DNA of 64,000 nt from Melioribacter sp. (GTDB lineage Bacteria > Bacteroidota > Ignavibacteria > Ignavibacteriales > Melioribacteraceae), in NCBI GenBank assembly GCA_003155655.1, contig PMDS01000128.1, positions 1 through 64,000 of the forward strand. The letters run 5' to 3'. Made by a program: the position numbers and the translations under genes. Below the pieces are notes generated by a model. It ran no database searches and was not told where the DNA came from. It saw nothing but the letters and a program-made list of their open reading frames with translations. Positions 28,251 to 36,465 of the stretch are shown piece by piece (position 1 is the first letter of the stretch; every line of letters begins with the position of its first letter).

Positions 28251-29932
28251 TTCTTGCCAAATGAAAAATTTATATCGCCAACAGGCCAGCGCGCCCTCAG
28301 GTTTAAGGTATCCGGATAATACCTGAATTCTTCCGAATAGCTAAATGGTTTAATATATCCGTGATCATATTTCCCGTTGTTATTTTTATCTTTAAAACCC
28401 CACAATAAATATTTACCGGGAATTACCTTCTTGAAATCAAAGGTCTTCTTTTTATCTACAGGCTGTTCATAATGTTGTTTGTTTTTATCAGCACTTTCAA
28501 GTACAACAAATACTTTAGCGGAATCTGCTGAACCAGATACGTTTCCAGACGCACCGCTAAAATCAAGCTCATTTGACGTGAATAATTTTTGCTTGAAAAG
28601 TGAATCTATTTTATTCCCTGAAACATCCATAAAATTTTTCAAATCAATTTTGAGAACATATTCACTGCTTTGTTTCAGCTTCGATTTAACATTAAGTTTA
28701 ATTAGTGCATCATCAAGCCTTTCCAAATTGAATCCAATAATACTTCCCTTAGCATCCTGGAAGCTCAATCTATTTTTAATAACTGCCGTATCAACCGCGT
28801 TATTAAAAGAAATTTCAATATTAGGGTTTTCAAAATCAATTTTATCATCCGGCAAAGAACCGTGAATTCTTTTTGGCATTAATTTCAAAGTATCTTTCAC
28901 ATTCTTTACAGAAAAAGGTGTTTTTTCCAAAACAGAGAAATTCCCTTTTGTATCAGGAATTTTGTCTGAAACCATGACCCAGCTTACTTTTTGATTAATT
29001 GAGTCTGTAAAACATAAATAATATTGATTAACTCTTGCATCTCCTTTGTAGAAATATTTAGGCAGAATTTTTTTATTTATTGTTGAATCAAAAGCATAAA
29101 AATTTTCTGCAGAAACTCTAGTAGTATCAATAGCCTTATTTAATTCAACGAGTAAATGATTATTATCCTTCATCAATACTTTTGTAACTTTTGGCGCAAT
29201 TGTATCTTCCATCGTAAGAAAGAAATCAATGTTATCCAATTGATATGCTGATTCGTTTAACTCAATTTTTCTGCTTTGAACACCGTATTCATCTTCATTC
29301 TTTTGATACTTATAATCGCGGTACTTATCACGAATTGCAAAGACATAAAAACTGCCGTCTCCAACTCCCTGCAGCATATATTTGCCATTTTTGCCGACTT
29401 GAGAGATGTAATCGGGTTTCTGTTTACTTGCATCTACCTGGTTTCCATTATTCCTAAAAGCAAAAACCATTACGCCTTCAGGATTCTGATCATAGACTTT
29501 GCCGAGGATTTTGCCTTTATCAATTTTAGCCCCGGTAGAGAATGCCAACGAAAAGGATTCAGCCATTTTATTACCATTGTGCAGGTCTTTTACATCAGTA
29601 CCAATTGTAATTGTGTAAGTTGTATTTTGCTTCAGTGTATCTTTAAAATAAACAGTTAAGGTTTTTCCGCCCCAATCATATTTTAATGGATATTGCATAG
29701 AAGGTGAAATGAACATTGCATCTATTACAGAACGTTTGTCAACATATTTACTAAAGGTTACCTCAAAATAATTTTCAGAATAATTAATAGTTCCATTAGC
29801 CGGAAAAAATTCAATAATCTGTGGCGGCACCTTATCAACCTCCCCGCCATTAGGAGCCATCTGATTTGCGCATCCAGCAAATAACACTACGCATGCCGCA
29901 ACAAGAAAAATTAGTTTTGAGTTTTTCGCCAT
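28247..29932 (-). CDS. Ig-like (Big_5 type) lipoprotein
   Basis: The 561-residue product has a lipobox FAGC at the N-terminus, then a Big_5-like domain (VPPQIIEFFPANGTINYSE, VTFSKYVD, FSTGAK). Further beta-rich domains follow, with a C-terminal region around FDFKKVIPGKYLLWGFKD. This family is common as an uncharacterised outer-membrane lipoprotein in the Bacteroidetes/Ignavibacteria group. It overlaps mltG by 22 bp, which suggests a link to cell-wall work, but that is only inference. Confidence 0.82.
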   Translation of the reverse strand: MAKNSKLIFLVAACVVLFAGCANQMAPNGGEVDKVPPQIIEFFPANGTINYSENYFEVTFSKYVDKRSVIDAMFISPSMQYPLKYDWGGKTLTVYFKDTLKQNTTYTITIGTDVKDLHNGNKMAESFSLAFSTGAKIDKGKILGKVYDQNPEGVMVFAFRNNGNQVDASKQKPDYISQVGKNGKYMLQGVGDGSFYVFAIRDKYRDYKYQKNEDEYGVQSRKIELNESAYQLDNIDFFLTMEDTIAPKVTKVLMKDNNHLLVELNKAIDTTRVSAENFYAFDSTINKKILPKYFYKGDARVNQYYLCFTDSINQKVSWVMVSDKIPDTKGNFSVLEKTPFSVKNVKDTLKLMPKRIHGSLPDDKIDFENPNIEISFNNAVDTAVIKNRLSFQDAKGSIIGFNLERLDDALIKLNVKSKLKQSSEYVLKIDLKNFMDVSGNKIDSLFKQKLFTSNELDFSGASGNVSGSADSAKVFVVLESADKNKQHYEQPVDKKKTFDFKKVIPGKYLLWGFKDKNNNGKYDHGYIKPFSYSEEFRYYPDTLNLRARWPVGDINFSFGKN

Positions 29933-30957
29933 TGTCTATAATGCTGAACGTTTATTTCATGTTCTTCAATTGTTTTAGAGAAAATATGACGGCCATTTCC
30001 ATTGGATACAAAATACAAATAATTATTTTGTTCCGGGTATAATGCAGCTATAATAGCATCCTTGCCGGGATTGTTAATTGGTGCCGGCGGAAGTCCTAAA
30101 TATTTATATGTGTTGAACCTTGAGTCTATTTCCAAGTCCTTATAATAGATTTTGTTCTTATGTTTTCCTCTTATAAGGTATTGGATAGTAGGATCTGCTT
30201 GAAGGGGCATTCCTTTTTTTAACCTATTATAATAAACCCCTGCAATAGTTTTAAATTCAGGGACATAATTTGATTCACCATCAACAATTGATGCAAGAGT
30301 AAGTATTTGGTGCTTGTTCATTTTTAATTCAGACATTCTTTTTTCCGTCTCAGGAGTAAAAATTTTATCCATTTGATTTTTCAATTTCCTAAGAATGTCC
30401 CCTTCATTAGTTAAAGGATAGAAATAATATGATTCAGGCAGTAAATAACCTTCCAGATTAAATTCATCTATTCCAAGAGAATTAATAAAAGACCTGCTTT
30501 TGCTCAATTCAAGAATTTTCAGTGAATCAGCTCCCAGATCCTTGTGCAAAATTTTAGCAAGTTCTGCCTGCCATATCCCCTCGGGAATTGTTACTAAAAT
30601 TTGTTCTTCTGAAGGACCATTAGTTAATGATTCAACCAGCTTTATGTAATTCAAGCCATTTTTAATTGCGTACCGGCCCGCCTTAACTTTTTTCTCGGCG
30701 CCATAAATAAAGACTACAATCTTCATATTTGTCTTGCTGGGAATAATTCCTTTAGCATACATTGAATCGATAACGTTTGAAAAAGTTTCGCCATGCTTTA
30801 CATCCAGCTCAATTGGCTCCGAACTTTTATAATAATTAGGGGAAAAGAAAGTCATTAAAAGAATAAAAAGAACAACACAAAAAAAAGCTATAACGATATA
30901 AAGCTCATTTTTAGAAAATAGTTTTTTATTTTTTTTTGATTCTTCTATCTCAAACAT
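29911..30957 (-). CDS. mltG: Endolytic murein transglycosylase MltG
   Basis: The 348-residue protein has one N-terminal helix (about 20-42) and a periplasmic YceG domain. The active-site region reads LASIVDGESNYVPEFKTIAGV. The usual ASIVEKET is altered to ASIVDGES, but the second acidic residue is kept. Other marks are EGYLLPESYYF, MPLQADPTIQYL and LPPAPINNPG. MltG cuts nascent peptidoglycan strands and sets their length. It is upstream of, and overlaps, the Ig-like lipoprotein gene. Confidence 0.93.
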   Translation of the reverse strand: MFEIEESKKNKKLFSKNELYIVIAFFCVVLFILLMTFFSPNYYKSSEPIELDVKHGETFSNVIDSMYAKGIIPSKTNMKIVVFIYGAEKKVKAGRYAIKNGLNYIKLVESLTNGPSEEQILVTIPEGIWQAELAKILHKDLGADSLKILELSKSRSFINSLGIDEFNLEGYLLPESYYFYPLTNEGDILRKLKNQMDKIFTPETEKRMSELKMNKHQILTLASIVDGESNYVPEFKTIAGVYYNRLKKGMPLQADPTIQYLIRGKHKNKIYYKDLEIDSRFNTYKYLGLPPAPINNPGKDAIIAALYPEQNNYLYFVSNGNGRHIFSKTIEEHEINVQHYRQWRKTQN

Positions 30958-31021
30958 TTTTCTTCAAAATAAATTTAGCACTAAGGATTTTCATTTCTTA
31001 ATGAAAATACAAAATAATATT

Positions 31022-31347
31022 TTACTAACTCACCTTACGCATAATTTAATTTAAAATCACGACTTTTACGTCGTTGATTTATTTGGGCTAAAGCCCTTTT
31101 CTTTTTTGTTGTCTTTTTTCTCCACCGTAAACGGTGGAGTTATATTATTAACCATGTCCTTCAGGACGTGGAGTCTAACCAGGTAAAATAATCCTGGGCT
31201 TTAGCCCAACTCTTTGTTTAATAGAAACATAATTTAGCTATTAGCTTACATCTTCATAATGAACTCGAAAATATGAAAGTTTGCTTTGCTATGAAGTTTT
31301 AAAATCAATTAGTGTAAATACCGTTCTTGCGTAACGTAAGTTACTAA
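31022..31347. repeat. Nested palindrome element with 20-bp terminal inverted repeats (MITE-like)
   Basis: TTACTAACTCACCTTACGCA at 31022-31041 is inverted at 31328-31347 with three mismatches. Inside, GGGCTAAAGCCC lies at 31085-31096 and GGGCTTTAGCCC at 31196-31207. A CTCCACCG/CGGTGGAG hairpin lies at 31120-31139 and a CATGTCCTTCAGGACGTGG hairpin near 31153-31171. An ACGAC/GTCGT stem stands at about 31059-31075. No ORF is present. The right end touches the tsaD stop codon. It fills the 386-bp gap between tsaD and mltG. Confidence 0.7.
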
Positions 31348-32360
31348 TTAATGAAAGTATTATCTTTTAAACTTGGGTATGCATTAAAATCCAAAGAATT
31401 CCTTATTCCTACCTCATGAAGTTGCATCCCTCTAAAAGCGATCATCGCCCCATTATCTCCGCAAAAGCGGAAATCCGGAATTACCAATTTCTTTTTATAT
31501 CGTACAGACAATTCCTGAAAACCCAGGCGCAGCATCTGGTTTGCTGCCACGCCTCCAACAAGAGAAAGTGATTTTATATTGAATCGTCTAAGAGCTTTTT
31601 CTGTTTTATCAATTAAAGCCTTAACAACAGATTTTTGAAAAGAAGCTGCTATTAAGGGCAATAAATCCACAGGGATATTTTCGGGCTTTTCAAATTCTTT
31701 TTGAATAAAACGAAGTACTGAAGTTTTAACACCGCTAAAAGAAAAATCAAACTCATTTTTACATTGTGCAACCGGGAAATCTGCAAAATCTGTTTTCTGA
31801 TTTAAAGCAATATTTTGAATTTTAACTCCGCCGGGGTAACCAAGACCCAATAATTTGGAAACTTTGTCAAATGCTTCACCTGCAGCATCATCAATTGTAG
31901 AGCCAAGTTTTTTGATTTGTGTAAAGCCTTCAACCAATAATAACAGGGTATGCCCACCGGAAACTACAAGACACAAAAATGGAAATTCAGGTTTATCATC
32001 CATAAGAAACCCTGAAAAAATATGACCTTCAATATGATTGACAGCCACAAAAGGTTTATTACATGAATATGCATATCCTTTAGCAAATGTAAGACCAACA
32101 AGAAGCGCCCCTATTAATCCCGGACCGGCAGTAGCACAAATAAGATCAACCTGATTTAGTTTTAAGCCTGCCTCATCCAAAGATTTTTTAACCAAAGGCA
32201 GCACTTTTTGAAGATGTGCCCTGCTTGATAGTTCAGGCACTACCCCACCATACTTCTCATGAATATCTTGAGAATAAATTAAATTAGATACAATCTTATT
32301 GTTGCAAATCACCGCAGCAGAAGTTTCATCACACGAGCTTTCAATTCCTATTATATTCAT
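31344..32360 (-). CDS. tsaD: tRNA N6-adenosine threonylcarbamoyltransferase
   Basis: The 338-residue protein is of the Kae1/TsaD family. The metal-binding pair is in NHIEGH (His109 and His113), after the N-terminal GIESSCDETS. GEAFDKVSKLLGLGYPGG and the end FCGDNGAMIAF are typical. It adds the threonylcarbamoyl group to adenosine 37 of ANN-decoding tRNAs. It overlaps the proline dehydrogenase gene by 1 bp. Confidence 0.96.
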   Translation of the reverse strand: MNIIGIESSCDETSAAVICNNKIVSNLIYSQDIHEKYGGVVPELSSRAHLQKVLPLVKKSLDEAGLKLNQVDLICATAGPGLIGALLVGLTFAKGYAYSCNKPFVAVNHIEGHIFSGFLMDDKPEFPFLCLVVSGGHTLLLLVEGFTQIKKLGSTIDDAAGEAFDKVSKLLGLGYPGGVKIQNIALNQKTDFADFPVAQCKNEFDFSFSGVKTSVLRFIQKEFEKPENIPVDLLPLIAASFQKSVVKALIDKTEKALRRFNIKSLSLVGGVAANQMLRLGFQELSVRYKKKLVIPDFRFCGDNGAMIAFRGMQLHEVGIRNSLDFNAYPSLKDNTFIN

Positions 32361-33259
32361 TAGTTAAAGCTGAAAATACTTTTGGTGATATACCATGCCA
32401 TTTGCGGGTTTTCCTGCAGGCGCCTGATAGAATATTTATACCAATGCTCACCAAACGGCACATAAATTCTAAGCTTATAGCCATCAGCATTAATTTTATT
32501 ACGCAAATCTTCTTTTATACCATATAGCATCTGAAATTCAAATTTATCCTTAGAAATATTTTTCTTCTTTATAAGATCATAAGCTTTATTAACGAGGTAA
32601 TCATCATGAGTGGCAATACCGACATAATTTCTATTGTCAAGCATTGTTTCAAGAACCTTTAAAAAATTATCTCTTACTTCTTTTCTGGTTTTATATGAGA
32701 TTTCTTCCGGTTCAATATAGATTCCTTTACAAAGCCTGTAATTTGTTCCAAGCTTATTTTGTTTTTGCACATCCTCATAAGTTCTTTTAAGATAAGCCTG
32801 CACAACAACCCCAACATTCGAAAATTTCTTTTTCAATTTATTATGCAGTTCAAATGTGTCACCAGTTGTAGGAGAATCTTCCATATCAATTCTAACAAAA
32901 TTTTTATACTCTTTTGCTTTATCTAAAATTTCAGAAATTTGATTAAAGCAAAATCCCTTGTCAATCAATAAACCCAACTGAGTGGGTTTAAGAGAAAGAT
33001 TAGAATCAAGTCCATTCTTATTGATTGCATCCAGGACCATCAAACATTCTTTTTTTGCTTCCTCGGATTCTTCTTTTGTACTTACAGCTTCACCAAGAAC
33101 ATCCATTGTAGCAACTATACCTTTTGAGTTCAAAGCCTTCACTACTCTAACAGCATCTTCCAGCTTAACGCCTGCTATGTACTTTTTTGCAAAAATGAAA
33201 ACAACCGGTTTGGGTAAAACTTTTACAAATCCTACGATCAAATTATTTATAGCTTTCAC
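32360..33259 (-). CDS. Monofunctional proline dehydrogenase
   Basis: The 299-residue protein is a short TIM-barrel PRODH, without the P5C-dehydrogenase part of PutA. Barrel-core marks include LSLKPTQLG, VRIDMEDS, QAYLKRTYED, LCKGIYIEPE, GIATHDDYL, QMLYG and LRIYVPFGEHWYKYSIRR, which carries the substrate-binding Arg pair. It oxidises proline to pyrroline-5-carboxylate with FAD and can feed quinone. The start is GTG. No P5C dehydrogenase lies next to it. Confidence 0.93.
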   Translation of the reverse strand: MKAINNLIVGFVKVLPKPVVFIFAKKYIAGVKLEDAVRVVKALNSKGIVATMDVLGEAVSTKEESEEAKKECLMVLDAINKNGLDSNLSLKPTQLGLLIDKGFCFNQISEILDKAKEYKNFVRIDMEDSPTTGDTFELHNKLKKKFSNVGVVVQAYLKRTYEDVQKQNKLGTNYRLCKGIYIEPEEISYKTRKEVRDNFLKVLETMLDNRNYVGIATHDDYLVNKAYDLIKKKNISKDKFEFQMLYGIKEDLRNKINADGYKLRIYVPFGEHWYKYSIRRLQENPQMAWYITKSIFSFN

Positions 33260-33347
33260 AGAACACCTTTAATGAAAATTTCAATGATGAAAATTAGGAG
33301 TGGTTAGAATAGAAATCAAGGAAGGATAATTTATCTTTTCAAAAAGA

Positions 33348-33953
33348 TCAGATAGTAATTGATTTTAATAAATTAAGTATAAACAGTGTTCGAGATTTCA
33401 GATCATCTATGGTAGAATTATTTTCAATAACAAAATGAGCAAGATTCTTTTTTTTTTCATCAGGTATCTGGAACGCCATACGTTTTTTGATTTCTTCCAC
33501 AGTAGTTTTTTCTCTTAGTACAGTTCTTTTAATACGGTCAGTTTCATCAGAATAAACAAGAATTATAAAATCAAATTTATCCTGAATTTTAGCTTCATAA
33601 ATGAGAGCTGATTCAACAAATACTATCCGGTACTCATTGAATAGCTGCTTTGCAAGTTCGTCATTTTTTTTTATTACAGCTGGATGAACTATTGAATTAA
33701 TTTTCACGACATTTTCTTTTGAATTAAAAATTTTTTCGGCAAGATATTTTGTGTTTAACACATTATTTTCAAACACTTCTACCCCAAACGCTGCAACCAG
33801 TTTTTTCTTTACTTTTTCATCTTTGAGCATTAATTCTTTAGCAATTTCATCAGACTTAATTACCGGATAACCGGATTCTTTCAGGAAGCCGGTCACCACG
33901 GATTTGCCAGAGCCAATTCCGCCGGTTATACCAATTTTAAGTTTTTTTGCCAT
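33348..33953 (-). CDS. coaE: Dephospho-CoA kinase
   Basis: The 201-residue P-loop kinase carries GGIGSGKS at 11-18 and SGYPVIKSDEIAKEL for the substrate loop. It catalyses the last step of coenzyme A synthesis. Later marks are VFVESALIYE and the lid region RIKRTVLRE. It lies 65 bp after rny, across the rny terminator. Confidence 0.95.
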   Translation of the reverse strand: MAKKLKIGITGGIGSGKSVVTGFLKESGYPVIKSDEIAKELMLKDEKVKKKLVAAFGVEVFENNVLNTKYLAEKIFNSKENVVKINSIVHPAVIKKNDELAKQLFNEYRIVFVESALIYEAKIQDKFDFIILVYSDETDRIKRTVLREKTTVEEIKKRMAFQIPDEKKKNLAHFVIENNSTIDDLKSRTLFILNLLKSITI

Positions 33954-33955
33954 GA

Positions 33956-34004
33956 TAAAAAATAAGCCCTAACTCATTATAAAGTAATATAAAAAGAAGG
34001 GCTT
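33956..34004 (-). terminator. Rho-independent terminator after rny
   Basis: Read on the minus strand, AAGCCC is followed by a long loop and GGGCTT, then an ATTTTTT tract. It stands 15 bp past the rny stop and ends next to the coaE start, so it may also trim coaE read-through. Confidence 0.65.
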
Positions 34005-34018
34005 GAAAAGTTATAAAT

Positions 34019-35584
34019 TTATTTTGCGTAAGCTATTTTTCTAACTTCACGAATAACAGTAACCTTAATTTGTCCCGGGTATTCCATTTCCTCTTGAATC
34101 TTTTGAGCAATATCGTAAGCTAAACGATCAGAAAAGACATCATCAACTTTATCAGGTTCAACAACAACACGCACTTCCCTTCCTGCCTGGATTGCGTAAC
34201 ATTTTGCAACACCTTCAAATGATTTTGCAATAGCTTCAAGGTTTTCCAATCTTTTAACATAACTTTCAAGAGGTTCTCTTCTTGCACCAGGACGGGCTCC
34301 GCTAATAGCATCGGCGGCCTGGACTAAAGCTGCAATAGGATGCTCCATTTCAATATCTTCATGGTGGCTTCCAACTGCGTTTACAACAATTGCATGTTCA
34401 TTATATTTTTTTACAAGATCATAACCGAGCAGAGCATGTGGACCTTCCACACTTCTATCAATAGTTTTACCGATATCATGGAGCAAGCCTGCTCTGCGGG
34501 CTAAGTTAGTATCGAATCCAAGTTCTGCTGCCATAATTCCGGTAAGATAAGCAACTTCAATACTATGCTGTAAAAGATTTTGACCATAGCTTGAGCGGTA
34601 TTTCATTTTGCCGATATGCTTAACTAATTCAATATGAACCCCATGTAACCCTAATTGAATTAATGTGTTCTCACCTTCTTTTTGAACTTCTTCATCAAGT
34701 TCTTCAGTAACCTTAGCAACAATTTCTTCAATTCTTGCGGGGTGAATTCTACCATCAGCAATCAATCTTTCTAAAGAGATCCTAGCCACTTCTCTTCTGA
34801 ACTGGTCAAATGCAGAAAGAATTACAGCTTCGGGAGTATCATCAACAATAACATCAACACCTGTAGCGGCTTCAAATGCGCGGATATTTCTGCCTTCACG
34901 ACCAATAATTCTACCTTTCATCTCATCATTTTGTATTTGTACAACAGACACAGTAGATTCAACCGAATGATCTACAGCAGTTCTTTGTATAGCTTGAATT
35001 GTAATACGCTGGGCTTCTTTTTTTGAGTCAAGTTTAGCTTGATCCCTAATTTCTTTAATTGACTGGGATGCATCGGTCTTTGCCTTGTTGATCATATTTT
35101 CCATAAGCATTTTCTTTGCATCTTCAGATGACAGCCCGGCAGTTTTTTCAAGACGAACATTTTGTTCAACAATCAGATGATCCAGTTCCGAATGTTTTCT
35201 TTCAAGATCGGTTTTTAAATCATTTATTACTTTCTCAGAATCTTTAATCGCTTTTTCTTTTGTTGTTACAATTTCATATTTTTTTTCAAGACTCTCTTCA
35301 CGCGATTCAAGTTGTTTTTCATGATTCTGTAATTTTTGACGTTTGTTGTTAACTTCACTATCGAATTCTTGTTTCTTCTTTAACCATTCATCTTTAACTT
35401 CAAGAAGTTTTTCTCTTTTAATATGCTTTGATTCTTTTTCAGCTTCTTCAATAATCGAAGAAGCTTTTTCTTTTGCACTTTTGATACTGTTCAAACCCAT
35501 CCTTGAATTTAAGATCCATCCAAGGAGAAATGATAATACCACTAAACCGGCTGCTGCAAGAATCGTGATCAAATCCAACTGCAT
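34019..35584 (-). CDS. rny: Ribonuclease Y
   Basis: The protein is about 521 residues if begun at the ATG of MQLDLITIL. That ATG has GGAGG 6 bp upstream, while a longer in-frame reading at 35677 has no such site and would enter the 6S region. Parts in order are a membrane helix (about 3-25), a long coiled coil, a KH domain (RIIGREGRNIRAFE) and an HD domain (LLHDIGKTIDRSVEGPHALLG). RNase Y starts mRNA decay at the membrane. The chosen length is usual for the family. Confidence 0.95.
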   Translation of the reverse strand: MQLDLITILAAAGLVVLSFLLGWILNSRMGLNSIKSAKEKASSIIEEAEKESKHIKREKLLEVKDEWLKKKQEFDSEVNNKRQKLQNHEKQLESREESLEKKYEIVTTKEKAIKDSEKVINDLKTDLERKHSELDHLIVEQNVRLEKTAGLSSEDAKKMLMENMINKAKTDASQSIKEIRDQAKLDSKKEAQRITIQAIQRTAVDHSVESTVSVVQIQNDEMKGRIIGREGRNIRAFEAATGVDVIVDDTPEAVILSAFDQFRREVARISLERLIADGRIHPARIEEIVAKVTEELDEEVQKEGENTLIQLGLHGVHIELVKHIGKMKYRSSYGQNLLQHSIEVAYLTGIMAAELGFDTNLARRAGLLHDIGKTIDRSVEGPHALLGYDLVKKYNEHAIVVNAVGSHHEDIEMEHPIAALVQAADAISGARPGARREPLESYVKRLENLEAIAKSFEGVAKCYAIQAGREVRVVVEPDKVDDVFSDRLAYDIAQKIQEEMEYPGQIKVTVIREVRKIAYAK

Positions 35585-35636
35585 ATATCCTCCATTATAA
35601 CTGTATATAAATCCGCTACTGCCGATCTTGTTATTG

Positions 35637-35795
35637 AAAAAGAACCGTTTCCTATAACAATGTGGGAAATCGCCCAACGCTTTTTACTTCCACTGGTCCC
35701 ATCAGCAATTAGAATCGGGATCCCGACGGATCGGGATGAGGCCTGTAATACACGCTGTGAGCCGAAAACCCTATAGATTACTATTAGTTCTTTTT
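35637..35795 (-). ncRNA. ssrS: Probable 6S RNA between zapA and rny
   Basis: On the minus strand AAAAAGAAC at the 5' side pairs with GTTCTTTT at the 3' side. A CTATAG/TTATAG helix follows, then a middle bubble flanked by GGCCTCATC and GATGGGACC. A terminal hairpin of GATCCGTCGGGATC type closes it. The result is a long rod with a central open region of about 160 nt, the shape of 6S RNA, which binds RNA polymerase. 6S RNA is often next to zapA. No covariance test could be run; the ends are approximate. Confidence 0.55.
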
Positions 35796-35820
35796 ATAAC
35801 TAACCGGCAGCGCGGAAAAA

Positions 35821-36120
35821 TTATGAAGGATTTGACATTAATTTAGAATCGGAAAGGAGAAGCTTGATCTTTTTGATCTTATCGGTAGCCTGTATGCTGA
35901 ATTCTCTATATTTATTTTTTTCAACAAATAAATCATACGCAATGTTTAGCGCAGCAATGATGGCAATTGTATCTTTTGTTTGATCTGGTAACTCATCTTT
36001 TGTTTCTTCCATCATTGTATTAACATATTCAGCCAATTCAGCTGCTATCTCTTGATTTTCAACAAGCAGTGAATATTCTTTATCAAAGATTTTAACTTTC
36101 AGCTTCTTTTTTTCGTTCAT
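35821..36120 (-). CDS. zapA: Cell division protein ZapA
   Basis: The 99-residue protein starts KLKVKIFDKEYSLLVENQE and has a helical coiled-coil half ending near KIKKLLLSD. The AALNIAYDLF segment matches ZapA. It promotes FtsZ bundling at the septum. It stands 30 bp downstream of the coiled-coil ORF and just before the likely 6S RNA, the arrangement seen in many bacteria. Confidence 0.92.
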   Translation of the reverse strand: MNEKKKLKVKIFDKEYSLLVENQEIAAELAEYVNTMMEETKDELPDQTKDTIAIIAALNIAYDLFVEKNKYREFSIQATDKIKKIKLLLSDSKLMSNPS

Positions 36121-36150
36121 TTTTTGTCAAGTCCAACATCAAAAATATAT

Positions 36151-36465
36151 TTAAGAACGCAGATGATAGTCAATTTTAGCTATCAACTCTGTAATCTTAC
36201 TCTTAAGTACTTCTTTTTCCTCCGAGTTAAATGTTGCATTACCAAAAACATTATCGTCTTTAAAAACAGATCTGCTAATTTTAGACTCAATTTCGGCAAT
36301 TTTTTTCTTTAAAGCATCATTTTCTCTTTCCAAAAGAGTAATACGATTATTTAATGCCAAATTGGCATCAAAAAGTTCAGAACCCTTTTGTAGAAAGTAA
36401 TAAACTTGCTTTTCGAGTGCATTAAGCTCATCAAGAAACAAATCATATTTAGAAGTTTCTGCCAA
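36151..36465 (-). CDS. Coiled-coil protein next to zapA (possible ZapB-like partner)
   Basis: A 104-residue ORF starts at a TTG directly behind the pheT TGA. Most of it (about 30-70) is a predicted coiled coil with Leu/Ile heptads (ITLLERENDALKKKIAEIES). Coiled-coil proteins beside zapA are often septum partners, as ZapB is, but there is no sequence match I can claim. No ATG precedes the coiled coil. The tight order pheT, this gene, zapA supports expression. Confidence 0.7.
   Translation of the reverse strand: MAETSKYDLFLDELNALEKQVYYFLQKGSELFDANLALNNRITLLERENDALKKKIAEIESKISRSVFKDDNVFGNATFNSEEKEVLKSKITELIAKIDYHLRS

Noticed and set aside
35585-35677. N-terminal extension of RNase Y
   Set aside because: The extra 31 codons lack a ribosome site and overlap the likely 6S RNA; the ATG at 35584 has GGAGG 6 bp upstream.
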